Origin: Planctomycetota bacterium
GTDB taxonomy: Bacteria > Planctomycetota > Phycisphaerae > Phycisphaerales > SM1A02
Direction of reading: 5' to 3'
Assembly (NCBI GenBank): GCA_027618565.1
Contig: JAQCEQ010000016.1
Location: forward strand, 1 to 57,367
Length of the DNA: 57,367 bases
A program made the position numbers and the translations under genes. The stretch's first letter is position 1. The number at the start of each line of letters is the position of its first letter. The notes under the pieces were generated by a model. The model had not been told where the DNA came from and did no database searches. It saw only the letters and a program-made list of their open reading frames with translations. Below are positions 45,081-54,437 of the stretch, in pieces.

Positions 45081-45654
45081 AGCCGGCGAACCCGGGTCCG
45101 ACTCGTGGTCCATCGAGTCCGCTCCCGGACAACCGTGGGCACGGTTCGATCCCACCAATCCCGCCGATCCTGCGTGGGAGCCGTCACCACTCCCGCCGGG
45201 CATCACCAGGATCATCCGATCGGGATCGACCTGCGGCTGGCCCGAGCCTGCCGATCCGGGAAACTGGACCTCGAAGGCGCAGGCCGCGTGGCCGAAGACG
45301 CTGGAGCGATTGGCACGGGCCCACACCGAACGCCATCCGCTCCTCCTCCTCCCCGATGCCCGTGACTTGGTGTCCGATGCTCCCGGCACGCTTCGCGTCG
45401 CGTTGGGAGAGGATGGCTCCGGCGGCGGGCTTGGGGGTGTGGCACTCGATCCAACACGCCTGCTGGTTGGCTCGCTCCTTGCTTCGGAGCACGACCGGCG
45501 CGACTTCCTGGACAGACTCGCACGCGTCGTCGTGCCCGCGTGCCGGCTGCTCATCGTGACCCAGCCTGTCGGTCTCGGCGTGCTTGTGGAGGCTGCCCGA
45601 AGCGCTGGAGTGCCGGTCGCGATGGGTGGCTCAGCCAGACACAACCTGGCCTGA
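45055..45654 (+). CDS. Uncharacterised protein, about 199 aa
   Basis: I do not recognise the family. The first half is rich in Pro, Trp, Ser and Gly. The second half looks like an alpha/beta fold: HPLLLLPDARDLVSDAPGTL, then LLVGSLLASEHDRRDFLDRL, VVPACRLLIVTQP and VEAARSAGVPVAMGG. The gene overlaps queD by 26 bp in another frame, which supports co-transcription, and shows no signal peptide or membrane segment. A role linked to queuosine is only a guess. Codon usage fits the neighbours better than the opposite-strand frame. Confidence 0.55.
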   Translation: MPDLMQIVEAGEPGSDSWSIESAPGQPWARFDPTNPADPAWEPSPLPPGITRIIRSGSTCGWPEPADPGNWTSKAQAAWPKTLERLARAHTERHPLLLLPDARDLVSDAPGTLRVALGEDGSGGGLGGVALDPTRLLVGSLLASEHDRRDFLDRLARVVVPACRLLIVTQPVGLGVLVEAARSAGVPVAMGGSARHNLA

Positions 45655-45753
45655 GAAACTCGCAGGCCACGCCCGAGGCCGAGAATATGGTTGACGCGGC
45701 GCGCGGTCGGGCGGTCTACCATACCCTGCACGCATGGAGGCTTCGTTGTACCG

Positions 45754-46437
45754 ATGATGCCCAAGTCGCACGCCTCGACCACCCAAACTGCCGGTCACTC
45801 CGGGGGTGCGTCGGTCCTTGACGCCAAGGTCCTGGTGCTCAACAAGCACTTCGCGCCTCTCCGGATCGTGGATGCGCGCCGGGCGTTCACCATGCTCTGC
45901 CGTGCCACCGCCGAGGTGGTGAGCGTGGAGTCCAACACCTATGTCTCCTACTCCATCCAGTCCTGGGCCGAGGCGGCGGAGTTTCAGCGCGCCTTCGAGG
46001 TCGACGACCACGACTGGGTCAGCACGCCCAGCGTGGTGATCGCGGTCCCCAAGATCGTCCGTCTCCTGGGGTACGACCGCCTGCCTCGAGAACTGGTCAA
46101 GCTCAATCGCCGCAACATCTACGCGCGAGACGGCAACAAGTGCCAGTACTGCGGGAAGCACTATTCCACCCGGGAACTCACGCTGGACCACATCCTTCCG
46201 CGCGTGCAAGGCGGCGGGAACACCTGGGAGAACCTCGTGTGTGCGTGTGTCAAGTGCAACGCGCGCAAGGGTGGTCGCACCCCAAGGCAGGCCCACATGG
46301 CACTGATTCGGGTCCCCTTCCGGCCACGGCGCAATCCTGCGATCACCGTGCGACTGGGCAGCAAGCGCTACCAGTCCTGGAAGAACTTCCTGGACGAGGC
46401 CTACTGGACGATCGACCTCTCCGACACCGAGGAGTGA
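45754..46437 (+). CDS. HNH endonuclease family protein
   Basis: This protein of about 227 aa has the N-terminal segment VLVLNKHFAPLRIVDARRAF and a C-terminal HNH domain. That domain contains CQYCGKHYSTRELTLDHI, GGGNTWENLVCACVKCNARK with the catalytic His-Asn and two Cys pairs binding zinc. Stand-alone proteins of this exact layout are widespread in planctomycetes and cyanobacteria. Their biological target is unknown, and no restriction or mobile genes are adjacent. The ATG at 45754 is preferred; an ATG at 45757 and an upstream start at 45691 are possible. Confidence 0.85.
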   Translation: MMPKSHASTTQTAGHSGGASVLDAKVLVLNKHFAPLRIVDARRAFTMLCRATAEVVSVESNTYVSYSIQSWAEAAEFQRAFEVDDHDWVSTPSVVIAVPKIVRLLGYDRLPRELVKLNRRNIYARDGNKCQYCGKHYSTRELTLDHILPRVQGGGNTWENLVCACVKCNARKGGRTPRQAHMALIRVPFRPRRNPAITVRLGSKRYQSWKNFLDEAYWTIDLSDTEE

Positions 46438-46442
46438 CGGCG

Positions 46443-47948
46443 CTACGACCAGATCGCGAAGTTGAGGGCGACGACGAGGCCGTTGTTGATGCCGTGGGCC
46501 ACCATGGGACCGATCAGGCTCCCCCGCCACACGCGACCGATGCACAACGCCAGCGCCGTTCCCATGAGGACTGGGGCGAAGAGCACGCCCTGCGGGTGAA
46601 TGGCGGCGAAGATGAAACTGGACACCATTGCGGCCGCGATCAATCCGCCCCATCGGCCCATGGGGGACCATCTCGCCCGGAAGGAGTCGAAGAGCGCGCC
46701 TCGGAAGAAGATCTCCTCCACGATGGGCGCCGCTATCGCGGCTAGCACCAAGACCAGGACCATCGATAGACCTCCCGCACGAATCTCCTCGATGATCGGA
46801 TGCGACGGCGGCGGCGCGCCTGCGCCGGCGAGCGCCTCGTAGGCGGTGGCGAGGACCATGAACACGATGAACCCGCAGAGGACCAGCGGCAGCATCATGC
46901 AGTAGATGGCCAATCCCGAGGCGACTTCGCGAATGATGCTCCGCCCGGCATTCAGGCCCAGCGCCGTGCGCATCTCGCTCCAGGGAATCCCCTTCTTGAG
47001 CGGCCACGCCAGTGCCACGAACGGAATCATCATGAGACCCATCTGAAACACCAGGCCAAGCCACCCCATCGACTCGTTGACCTCCACCGTGCCGATGTCG
47101 GTCTCCTCCGCACCCTTGCTGCGGAAGGTCCACAACGCGACCAAGTTCAGCCCCCCCGCGGTGACGAGGTAGATCGCAAAGACCTCGGCAGCGCACCAGC
47201 GTGCGCGTTCCGTGCCCGCCGCCGCCGGAACGCCGCGTGCCGCCGAATTCACTCCCACCACGATCAGCAGAACGAGCCCGGCCATCCCAGACAGCAACAC
47301 GATGACGCCAAATGCGATGAGGGTCATGATCGACTGAACAGCCGACGACCGCAGCGTCTCAGCGTTTCCGCCTGGCTGCATGCCCTGCGCGAGCCCGTGG
47401 AAGTAGCCCAGCGACTCGATCGCCTGCCACTGCTCCGGGTTCATCGGCTGCCCTTCAACAGCTTGCCGAGTGGCTTCGACACGAGCCAACGCTGCTCCGC
47501 GCCACTGCTCCCCCACCGTCGCAGCGACTTCCTGCGCAGACTGCACGGCCGCCAGTGCCGGCGCAGGCTGTCCGGAGAACGCCTCAAAAATCGCCAGCCC
47601 GCAACGCTGGTCGATCGATCCGGCTTGCCACTGGGCCTTCGTCGGCCCCAGCTCGGACGCCAACGCTCCACGCGTCGATGGATCGTCCAGCAGTGCCTCC
47701 AGTCCCACCAGCATCTTGGCGGTCAGCTCGTCCTGCATGCTGACGGGTGCCAGCAACTTGACTTCCTCCGGAGACATCTCGCTCAGTCCGATGTCCGCGG
47801 CACCCGTTGCCGAGTCCTCAGTGGGGATCAGCCACCCCTTTCCCATGCCTATCCAGAGGAAGCAGCCCAGCACAATCGCAGGCCACAACCACGGAGCCCC
47901 GCGCCGCGGATCAGTAATCTGGCGTTCCGGGACGGAAGGATTGGTCAT
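46443..47948 (-). CDS. CPBP (CAAX/Abi) family intramembrane metalloprotease
   Basis: This 501-aa protein has one N-terminal membrane segment (residues 23-42), a soluble Gln/Ala-rich region of about 150 residues, then about eight helices. The CPBP motifs are in the last third: APIVEEIFFRGALF (EExxxR), SSFIFAAIHPQG (FxxxH) and HGINNGLVVALN (HxxxN/B). These Rce1-type proteases process prenylated or bacteriocin-like peptides in eukaryotes and bacteria; no substrate is visible here. The N-terminal soluble insert is unusual for the family. Confidence 0.87.
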   Translation of the reverse strand: MTNPSVPERQITDPRRGAPWLWPAIVLGCFLWIGMGKGWLIPTEDSATGAADIGLSEMSPEEVKLLAPVSMQDELTAKMLVGLEALLDDPSTRGALASELGPTKAQWQAGSIDQRCGLAIFEAFSGQPAPALAAVQSAQEVAATVGEQWRGAALARVEATRQAVEGQPMNPEQWQAIESLGYFHGLAQGMQPGGNAETLRSSAVQSIMTLIAFGVIVLLSGMAGLVLLIVVGVNSAARGVPAAAGTERARWCAAEVFAIYLVTAGGLNLVALWTFRSKGAEETDIGTVEVNESMGWLGLVFQMGLMMIPFVALAWPLKKGIPWSEMRTALGLNAGRSIIREVASGLAIYCMMLPLVLCGFIVFMVLATAYEALAGAGAPPPSHPIIEEIRAGGLSMVLVLVLAAIAAPIVEEIFFRGALFDSFRARWSPMGRWGGLIAAAMVSSFIFAAIHPQGVLFAPVLMGTALALCIGRVWRGSLIGPMVAHGINNGLVVALNFAIWS

Positions 47949-48103
47949 TCGATGATGGTACGGAAGGTCCGAGAACCTATCCAGCAGCGGCTTGACCCTT
48001 GACAGAAACTCCCAATCGGCTAGATTGCCCGATTCGCCGATTGGGCGACCCAGGCGGAGCTCGGAGCAACGCGCTGGACGACCCGACCGAGCTGGAGTTG
48101 ACG

Positions 48104-48568
48104 ATGCCACGACAGACTTTCTTCGCTAAACCAGGACAGATTCCCACCGCGTGGCGCCATGTGGACGCCGAGGGCAAGGTCTTGGGTCGCCTCGCGACGG
48201 AAGTCGCCACCGTGCTCATGGGCAAGCACCGCCCCGAGTACACGCCCAATGTGCTGTCGGGTGATTGTGTGATCGTGACCAACGCCTCAAAGATCGTCCT
48301 GACGGGTCGCAAGGGTGAGCAGAAGACGCTTCGCCGCTGGTCGGGCTACCCGGGTGGGCTGCGCGTGCAGAAGTACGAGGACTTGCTGCAGTCCAACCCA
48401 GAGCGCATGGTGACAGCCGCGATCCTGCGCATGGTTCCCCGCGGTCGACTTGGCCGCCGCATCGCGCGAAACCTGCGCGTGTTCGCCGGGCCGGCGCACG
48501 ACCACCAGGCCCAGTCACCGATTCCCTTCGACGCGAAGCCGACACCGGTGATCCAGAAGTCCAACTAA
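48104..48568 (+). CDS. rplM: 50S ribosomal protein L13
   Basis: This 154-aa protein has AWRHVDAEGKVLGRLATEVA, LMGKHRPEYTPN, GDCVIVTNASKI and PGGLRVQKYEDLL with VPRGRLGRRIARNL, the standard L13 run. The ATG at 48104 has a GGAG site; the open frame upstream is leader. The leader contains a TCGCC...GGCGA inverted repeat near 48035-48050 that could be regulatory. It is followed by rpsI after 41 bp. Confidence 0.95.
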   Translation: MPRQTFFAKPGQIPTAWRHVDAEGKVLGRLATEVATVLMGKHRPEYTPNVLSGDCVIVTNASKIVLTGRKGEQKTLRRWSGYPGGLRVQKYEDLLQSNPERMVTAAILRMVPRGRLGRRIARNLRVFAGPAHDHQAQSPIPFDAKPTPVIQKSN

Positions 48569-48609
48569 CGCTGCATCCACCGCCACCAACGCACACCGAA
48601 TCTCATCCC

Positions 48610-49059
48610 ATGCCCGAGACCACCATCGAATCGACTCCCGCCACCTCGGTCGCGCTGCGCGGCCCTGACCGCTACGGCTGGTACTGGGGAACCGGCCGCC
48701 GAAAGGCTGCCATCGCCCGCGTCCGCGTGAAGTCCGGCAAGGGTGAGTTCACTGTCAATGACCGTCCGTTTGAGGAGTTCTGCGTCGATGTCCGCGATCG
48801 CCAGATGGTCGGCGCCGTGTTTGAGTCCACCAGCACCAAGGGCCAGTTGGAGATCCGCGCCACGACGACGGGCGGTGGCACGACCGGGCAGACCGGCGCG
48901 CTCATTCTTGGACTTGCCCGTGCACTTCGCGAGTTCAATCCCAACCTTGAGGGTGCCCTGCGCGAGCAAGGCTTCCTGACGCGCGACGCCCGCCGCGTGG
49001 AGCGCAAGAAGTACGGCCAGCCTGGCGCGCGCCGTCGGTTCCAGTTCTCCAAGCGCTGA
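48610..49059 (+). CDS. rpsI: 30S ribosomal protein S9
   Basis: This 149-aa protein contains GTGRRKAAIARVRVKSGKGE, TGGGTTGQTGALILGLARAL, and the terminal RKKYGQPGARRRFQFSKR typical of S9, whose basic tail reaches the P-site tRNA. It has an N-terminal extension of about 28 residues. It is the second gene of the rplM-rpsI operon and is followed by a strong intrinsic terminator. Confidence 0.95.
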   Translation: MPETTIESTPATSVALRGPDRYGWYWGTGRRKAAIARVRVKSGKGEFTVNDRPFEEFCVDVRDRQMVGAVFESTSTKGQLEIRATTTGGGTTGQTGALILGLARALREFNPNLEGALREQGFLTRDARRVERKKYGQPGARRRFQFSKR

Positions 49060-49090
49060 TCGAGTCGGCACATCCCCTGCATTCGTTCAT

Positions 49091-49126
49091 GCGGAGGCGG
49101 CCCACGACGGGTCGCCTCCGCTTTTT
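49091..49126 (+). terminator. Intrinsic terminator of rplM-rpsI
   Basis: GCGGAGGCG at 49091-49099 pairs perfectly with CGCCTCCGC at 49113-49121, and TTTTT follows immediately. It begins 32 bp after the rpsI stop. It is the clearest Rho-independent terminator in the window. Confidence 0.9.
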
Positions 49127-49203
49127 CGTACCGTGCCGCCAGGCCGCCGACACACGGCGACCCATTGCGCGAATGACCCCTTGGTTCCATCAGATTGTGC
49201 CGT

Positions 49204-50817
49204 TCAACGGCGCTTCTTGATGGCACCTGGCCCCGAAACGCACAATCGCTCCCAGGCGCGCAGCACGGCGCCGGCCTTCGCGGGGATTCCCCCCGCCAAC
49301 TCAAGCGCCGAGACCGGTGCCACGCCTCGCAGGCCCAGTCGGGCCGCAAGGCGTGCACGCGCGGTGTCCGTCGATGCCGCAGGGGCGATCGACTCCAAGC
49401 GATGGAGCACACGAAGTCCCCTCGAGTCCAGTCGCAGGTCCCAGGGCCAGGCCTCCGCAAACCAGTCGCCTTCCGGCGGTGCGGCCGACAGCCGGGCGAA
49501 GCCGCGGACCTGGTCGCGAATCGGCGTCAGCACACGAGAGAACGCCAGAGGCGCAGCCCGCCGCGCGGGTATCCCTGTGGGCGTGACCAGCTCGCGGAGG
49601 ATCGCACCCACCGTGGCCTCACGCGCCGACTTCCACAGTCGCTCGCGGAGCGCGCGCGGCAGCGCCTCGGGAAGCTGTCCCAGCTCGCGCCTCGCTCGCC
49701 GCAGCAGGTCGAGTGCGATCTCGTTGGCGAGCGACCGGAGGATGAGGGTCGCCCATCGAACAAGCGTCTCCGCAGCATCGATCCGAAGCGATTCGGCGCT
49801 GGTACCGGCCATGACTCGGGCATTTCCCAGCAGCGCGCGGGCGGCATCCAGGCGCACACCGGAATCCCGTTCCACTTTGCGCGCTGCGGCCGCAGGATGC
49901 ATGGACGACGGCGCACCCCAAGGCCAACGCGGGAGCTGCGATCCCAGTCGCGGTGCCGCTCGCCAGCGGGAGAGTGTTTCCTCCGTCGCCGGCGATGCCG
50001 CCACCAGCGTCGCCGGGATCGATGCGAGCAGCCACTCCGCGCGGGCGCGGCGGACCATGGTGCCCACTCGTCGCACCGGGATGCCCAGCCTCCCGGCGAT
50101 GCGCGTCTGGTCGATGCCCCGCAGCCACATTCGCCACGCAATCCTTCGGACGGCCCCGACGGCGCGGTGATGGACCTGGCGCCCAAGCGCGCGGCGGATG
50201 GCGTCGCGACTCCGTGGCGAGTGCCGTGCCAACGCGGGGACGATCATTCGCAGCGTGACACCAGCCGAATGAAGGTGCGCTGCAGACTCGCGAAGGTGAG
50301 CCCGCTCCAGAGTTCCAACCCGCGGGGAGATCGCCCGCCTCCCGCTCCTGCCGCCGACCAGGAGCACGTGTGACTCCAGCTCGTCCCACCCAATCTTCGG
50401 GATCCTGAGTTCTTGTCGACCACCGATGCTGCGCCAGACGGACGGAAGCCACTCGCGACGCCAACGACGCACGGTGCGCCGAGTCACGCCACAGAATTGA
50501 GCCGCGTCCTCTTCGCTGCGATCGGAGTCAAGCACTGGCGCCGCCGCACCCGCGCTGGCGCGCAGCACGAAGGCAAGCACGGCGCAGAGAGCTGCGCGCG
50601 CCGGGACCGACCCACTGCCATAATCGCGCGCTTCGGTCCCCGTGATGGCCTTGAGGAGGTGGGGAACAGCCACGATCGGGGCATCGTCGGCCAACAGCGC
50701 CCCCGCAGTCGCGAGCGCCCGCTCCACCAGCCGTTGCTTGCCCTTCGCGGGGGTGAGTCGCAGGTCCCTCGCCAATCGGGCGAGTGCGTCCAGGCTGATC
50801 GCGGCTGGTCGCCCCAT
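49204..50817 (-). CDS. Unrecognised 537-aa protein with helix-turn-helix segments
   Basis: No family is recognised. The protein is almost entirely alpha-helical and Arg/Ala-rich. A helix-turn-helix-like segment EDAAQFCGVTRRTVRRWRRE lies near residue 105, and a second, sigma-region-4-like segment, TRIAGRLGIPVRRVGTMVRR, lies near residue 240. A later region, around residues 310-400, has LDAARALLGNARVMAGTSAE and AETLVRWATLILRSLANEIA. It has no signal peptide or membrane helices. It starts 16 bp after alr on the same strand. A DNA-binding regulator or repeat-scaffold role is inferred from the HTH segments only. Confidence 0.6.
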   Translation of the reverse strand: MGRPAAISLDALARLARDLRLTPAKGKQRLVERALATAGALLADDAPIVAVPHLLKAITGTEARDYGSGSVPARAALCAVLAFVLRASAGAAAPVLDSDRSEEDAAQFCGVTRRTVRRWRREWLPSVWRSIGGRQELRIPKIGWDELESHVLLVGGRSGRRAISPRVGTLERAHLRESAAHLHSAGVTLRMIVPALARHSPRSRDAIRRALGRQVHHRAVGAVRRIAWRMWLRGIDQTRIAGRLGIPVRRVGTMVRRARAEWLLASIPATLVAASPATEETLSRWRAAPRLGSQLPRWPWGAPSSMHPAAAARKVERDSGVRLDAARALLGNARVMAGTSAESLRIDAAETLVRWATLILRSLANEIALDLLRRARRELGQLPEALPRALRERLWKSAREATVGAILRELVTPTGIPARRAAPLAFSRVLTPIRDQVRGFARLSAAPPEGDWFAEAWPWDLRLDSRGLRVLHRLESIAPAASTDTARARLAARLGLRGVAPVSALELAGGIPAKAGAVLRAWERLCVSGPGAIKKRR

Positions 50818-50832
50818 GCGCCTGCGCCTAGG

Positions 50833-52110
50833 TCAGCCGATGCTCGCTTGAGCGTGTCGAGTGGCGCGCGACTCCACGGTGCCGAGCGTGGCGAACTCGC
50901 CACCGGGCACGGCCTGGTGCACACGAGGAATGCGTGGGCTCATTCGGCAGAAGAGTTCATAGGGGCGAATCCCCGCCAGTTCGGCCACTCGGGCGACATG
51001 CGTCGGGGCGGATCGATCCGACCCGTACACCTCGACAGCCGCATGGATGGCTCGCTGCGGATCCGCACTCCACACGCTGCTGTCGGTGAGGTCGACGGCG
51101 ATCTGGTCCATGTTGACGGCACCGACGAGCGGTGCGACGAACCAGCCGCCGGCCACGCCGCGCACGCGCACCGCGGGACCGCTCCCTGGATCACCCGTAC
51201 CGGTCGTGGAGGGGAACCCGTCCGCATATCCCACGGGCACAATTCCAATCGTGGATCTCCGCCGTGCCGTCCAGAGCGAACCGTATCCGACGCTCTGACC
51301 CGCCTCCACTCGACGCACCTGCACGATGCGGCTGTTCCACCTCACGATGGGCTCGAAGGCTTCGACCACGGCTCCGTCGCCGGCACGAGCCCCGAGCAGC
51401 GGGAGTTCGTCGGACGCCAAGCCGGTCCATGCCAGGCCGAACCGAACCATCGACCGGTGCGTGGCGTGGTCGCGCAGGAGAGCATGGGAATTCGCGGCGT
51501 GGATCACGCACTCCTTCGGGATCGCGGTGCCCGACCGCCTGACGAAGTCGTCCAGCGAACGCAGCTGCTGCGCCGTGCGCGCCGGATCCATCCGCGCGTC
51601 CGTGAAGTGCGTCATCACGCCCGCCAGCTCCAACGAGGCGTGCGAGCGGAGGGCCGCCACCACCTCATCGGCCTCGTCGCCGCAGCAACCGCCGCGGGAC
51701 ATGCCAGTGTCAAACTCGAAGTGAACCGGGAGCCGGAGCCCAAGCGCATCGGCGATGGCACCGAGCGCATGCGCGTGCGCCAGGTCGTGTACCACCAGGT
51801 GAAGCCTCTTGGCCAGCGCCAGCTGGTGCAGCTTGGAAGCGCGCGGGATCGACCGGATCGGCATGAGCGCAAGGATCGGCGCTCGCAGGTCCAGGTCGGC
51901 CAGCGCCTCGGCCTGTGCGGCGTTGTAGACGGCCAGCATGTCCACGCCGGCGCGCACCATCGTGGTCGCCAGCTCGGGAGCCCCCAGCCCGTAGGCATCA
52001 GCCTTCACCACCGCGCAGAGCCCGCAGTGCGGCCCCACCTCGCCGCGCAGCCGAACAACATTGCGCACGAGGGCGTCGAGGTCGATCTCGATGGTGCTTT
52101 CGTGGCTCAT
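50833..52110 (-). CDS. alr: Alanine racemase
   Basis: This 425-aa fold-type III PLP enzyme has the cofactor Lys in AVVKADAYGLG near residue 36. FEFDTGMSRGG and VGYGSLWTA carry the conserved Arg and the catalytic Tyr, and VGAVNMDQIAVDLTD is in the beta domain. It supplies D-alanine for peptidoglycan. It is slightly longer than usual because of a C-terminal tail of about 30 residues. It is divergent from the helicase gene with 52 bp between starts. Confidence 0.93.
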   Translation of the reverse strand: MSHESTIEIDLDALVRNVVRLRGEVGPHCGLCAVVKADAYGLGAPELATTMVRAGVDMLAVYNAAQAEALADLDLRAPILALMPIRSIPRASKLHQLALAKRLHLVVHDLAHAHALGAIADALGLRLPVHFEFDTGMSRGGCCGDEADEVVAALRSHASLELAGVMTHFTDARMDPARTAQQLRSLDDFVRRSGTAIPKECVIHAANSHALLRDHATHRSMVRFGLAWTGLASDELPLLGARAGDGAVVEAFEPIVRWNSRIVQVRRVEAGQSVGYGSLWTARRRSTIGIVPVGYADGFPSTTGTGDPGSGPAVRVRGVAGGWFVAPLVGAVNMDQIAVDLTDSSVWSADPQRAIHAAVEVYGSDRSAPTHVARVAELAGIRPYELFCRMSPRIPRVHQAVPGGEFATLGTVESRATRHAQASIG

Positions 52111-52162
52111 CGACGGTGCATTTGTATCGACTTCCGGGCTCTGGTAGCATGACCCGCCTCAC

Positions 52163-53506
52163 GTGGATCAAGAGATCTTCGACACATCCAAGACGTTTGC
52201 GGATCTGGGGCTCTCCGCCAGCCTGCTCAAGGGGCTGGAGGAGGCGGGCTACAAGCATCCCACCCACATCCAGAGCCAACTGATCCCGGCAGCCCTGTCG
52301 GGCCGATGCTGCCTGGGTCAGGCCAAGACCGGCACCGGCAAGACCGCGGCCTTTGCCCTCCCGGCGATGGAGATGATCCAGCCGGGAGACGCCTTCTCGT
52401 GCCTGGTGCTGGTCCCGGTCCGGGAGCTCGCGGTGCAGGTCCACTCGCAGTTTGAGGCCCTTGGCCGGGTCACCGGTCTGCGCAGCGTGGCCATCTTCGG
52501 CGGCGAACCAATCCCCAAGCAGGTTGACCGCCTCAAGCACCGGCCCGAAGTGGTGGTCGGTACGCCCGGGCGGATCATGGACATGAACCAGCGCGGGCTG
52601 CTCCCCTACGGGCACATCCGCATGGCCATCCTGGACGAGGTCGACCGCATGCTCGACATCGGGTTCCGGGACGACATCCGGAGGATCCTGGGCTCGCTCA
52701 AGCAGAAGCCACAGACGATCTTCGTGAGCGCCACGATTTCCGACGAAATCGAAAAACTTGCGCGTTTCTACATGAAGGACCCGGTCAAGATTGCGTCGGT
52801 CGCCGCCAGCCTCACCGTTTCGCAGGTGAACCAGTCCCATTGCGTCGTGGAGCCGTGGGACAAGCGGCGGATGCTCCTGCACCTGCTCAAGTCCAACAGC
52901 CCGGAGCTGGTGGTCGTCTTTTGCCGCACCAAGCGGACGGTGGACATCGTCGCGGAGTTCCTCTGCAAGCACGGCATCGATGCACACGCCATCCACGGCG
53001 ACATGTACCAGCGCAAGCGCGATGCCGTGATGGGCAAGCTTCGCACCGGCACGCTGGGAGTCCTCGTGGCCAGCGACCTGGCCTCGCGCGGCCTGGATGT
53101 GGACGACATCTCCCATGTCGTGAACTACGACATCCCCGAGGATCCCGAGGTGTATGTCCACCGCATCGGCCGCACGGCCCGCGCGGGGCGACAAGGCACC
53201 GCGTGGACTTTCGTCTGCCCGGACCAGGGTGAGCTCTTTACCAACGTGGAGGCGCTGGCCAATGTGGAGATCCCACTGTTCACACCCGAAGGATTCACGC
53301 CCGGGCAAGTGCCGTCGGAAGTCCAGGCGAAGCGCGAGCTGGATCGGGCGCGGCGCGAGAGTTCCGACAAGGGGAAGTCGCGCGACATAACCGTGGCGAC
53401 CACGATCGATCCCGGGGACGCGGCTCGATTCCCCGGTGGCATCGTCCCCGTGGCGCCGCCCGCGCGTCGGTTGGGCGGACGACTGGCGACTCGACGTCGC
53501 CGATGA
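52163..53506 (+). CDS. DEAD-box family ATP-dependent RNA helicase
   Basis: This 447-aa protein has all core motifs: Q motif FADLGLSASLLKGLEEAGY with HPTHIQ, motif I AKTGTGKT, PVRELA, GTPGR, motif II DEVD in place of DEAD, SAT, and the C-terminal HRIGRTARAG. It would unwind RNA in ribosome assembly or mRNA decay. The basic C-terminal tail is short. The start is GTG at 52163. DEVD variants exist in active family members, so activity is not excluded. Confidence 0.9.
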   Translation: MDQEIFDTSKTFADLGLSASLLKGLEEAGYKHPTHIQSQLIPAALSGRCCLGQAKTGTGKTAAFALPAMEMIQPGDAFSCLVLVPVRELAVQVHSQFEALGRVTGLRSVAIFGGEPIPKQVDRLKHRPEVVVGTPGRIMDMNQRGLLPYGHIRMAILDEVDRMLDIGFRDDIRRILGSLKQKPQTIFVSATISDEIEKLARFYMKDPVKIASVAASLTVSQVNQSHCVVEPWDKRRMLLHLLKSNSPELVVVFCRTKRTVDIVAEFLCKHGIDAHAIHGDMYQRKRDAVMGKLRTGTLGVLVASDLASRGLDVDDISHVVNYDIPEDPEVYVHRIGRTARAGRQGTAWTFVCPDQGELFTNVEALANVEIPLFTPEGFTPGQVPSEVQAKRELDRARRESSDKGKSRDITVATTIDPGDAARFPGGIVPVAPPARRLGGRLATRRRR

Positions 53507-53519
53507 CCTGAGGCACGAC

Positions 53520-54437
53520 ATGCCGTTGCGCATCCATCCAGAGGTCGAGGGGGCGATTCTCGACGGCCGCCCCGTCGTGGCGCTGGAGTCCACCGTCCTG
53601 ACGCATGGGTTGCCGATGGGCGACGGTCCGTTGGAGAATCTCGGCGTCGCGAGAATGTTGGAGGCCGAGGTGCGCGCGCACGGCGCAGTTCCTGCGACGA
53701 TTGCGGTGATTGAGGGCGTGCTTCACGTCGGGCTGGATCCCGACGGGCTGCACGGCCTGTGCGCGACCGCGGGGCCAATGAAGCTGAGCGCCCGGGATCT
53801 GGGAGTCGCTGTCGCGAAGGCACACACCGGCGGCACGACGGTCGCCGCCACGGTGACCATCGCCCACCAAGCCGGAGTCCGTGTGCTGGCCACCGGAGGC
53901 ATCGGTGGCGTCCATCGAGGTTGGGCTGGGTCGATGGATGTTTCCGCCGATCTTGCTGCGCTCGCCCGCACCGCAATCTGCTGCGTGAGCGCCGGGGCCA
54001 AGAACTTGCTGGACCTGGATGCCACGCTGGAGTGGATCGAATCCCTCGGGATCGCCGCCGTGGGGCATGGGACCGATTGGCTCCCCCACTTCACGTCCGT
54101 GGGTGACGCCAGCCGGCCCCTGCCAACGCGAATCGACGAAATTCCGAGGCTGGCAGCCGCCTGTCGGGTACACTTCGGGCTCTGCCGGAGTGCGTTCTTG
54201 GTCTTCCAGGATCCGCCCGCAGAACACGCGCTTCCATCGAACCTGTGCGATGCCTGGACATCGCAGGCGATTGCCGAAGCCCGTGCCGGGGGAGCCTGCG
54301 GCTCCCTCGAGACCCCGTTCGTGCTGCGCCGCGTCGCGGAACTCAGTAGTGGTCGAAGTGTGCAGGCCAATGTCGCCCTCCTTCGATCCAACGCAGCGCT
54401 CGCAGCCAAGATCGCGTCCGAACTCTCCAACCCCTGA
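53520..54437 (+). CDS. psuG: Pseudouridine-5'-phosphate glycosidase
   Basis: This 305-aa protein matches PsuG. It has VVALESTVLTHGLP with the active-site Glu, TVAATVTIAHQAGVRVLATG and GGIGGVHRG, and a Lys in SAGAKNLLDL corresponding to the Schiff-base lysine. The enzyme splits pseudouridine-5'-phosphate to uracil and ribose-5-phosphate. The partner kinase PsuK is not adjacent. The ATG at 53520 gives family length. It is followed directly (0 bp) by rho. Confidence 0.92.
   Translation: MPLRIHPEVEGAILDGRPVVALESTVLTHGLPMGDGPLENLGVARMLEAEVRAHGAVPATIAVIEGVLHVGLDPDGLHGLCATAGPMKLSARDLGVAVAKAHTGGTTVAATVTIAHQAGVRVLATGGIGGVHRGWAGSMDVSADLAALARTAICCVSAGAKNLLDLDATLEWIESLGIAAVGHGTDWLPHFTSVGDASRPLPTRIDEIPRLAAACRVHFGLCRSAFLVFQDPPAEHALPSNLCDAWTSQAIAEARAGGACGSLETPFVLRRVAELSSGRSVQANVALLRSNAALAAKIASELSNP

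Noticed and set aside
45631-47196. 521-codon open frame on the minus strand
   Set aside because: It covers the HNH gene and part of the CPBP gene in the wrong frame, with no recognisable domains.
49060-49203. Small structured RNA after rpsI
   Set aside because: The only clear structure is the intrinsic terminator; the rest shows no tRNA-, RNase P- or 6S-like pattern.
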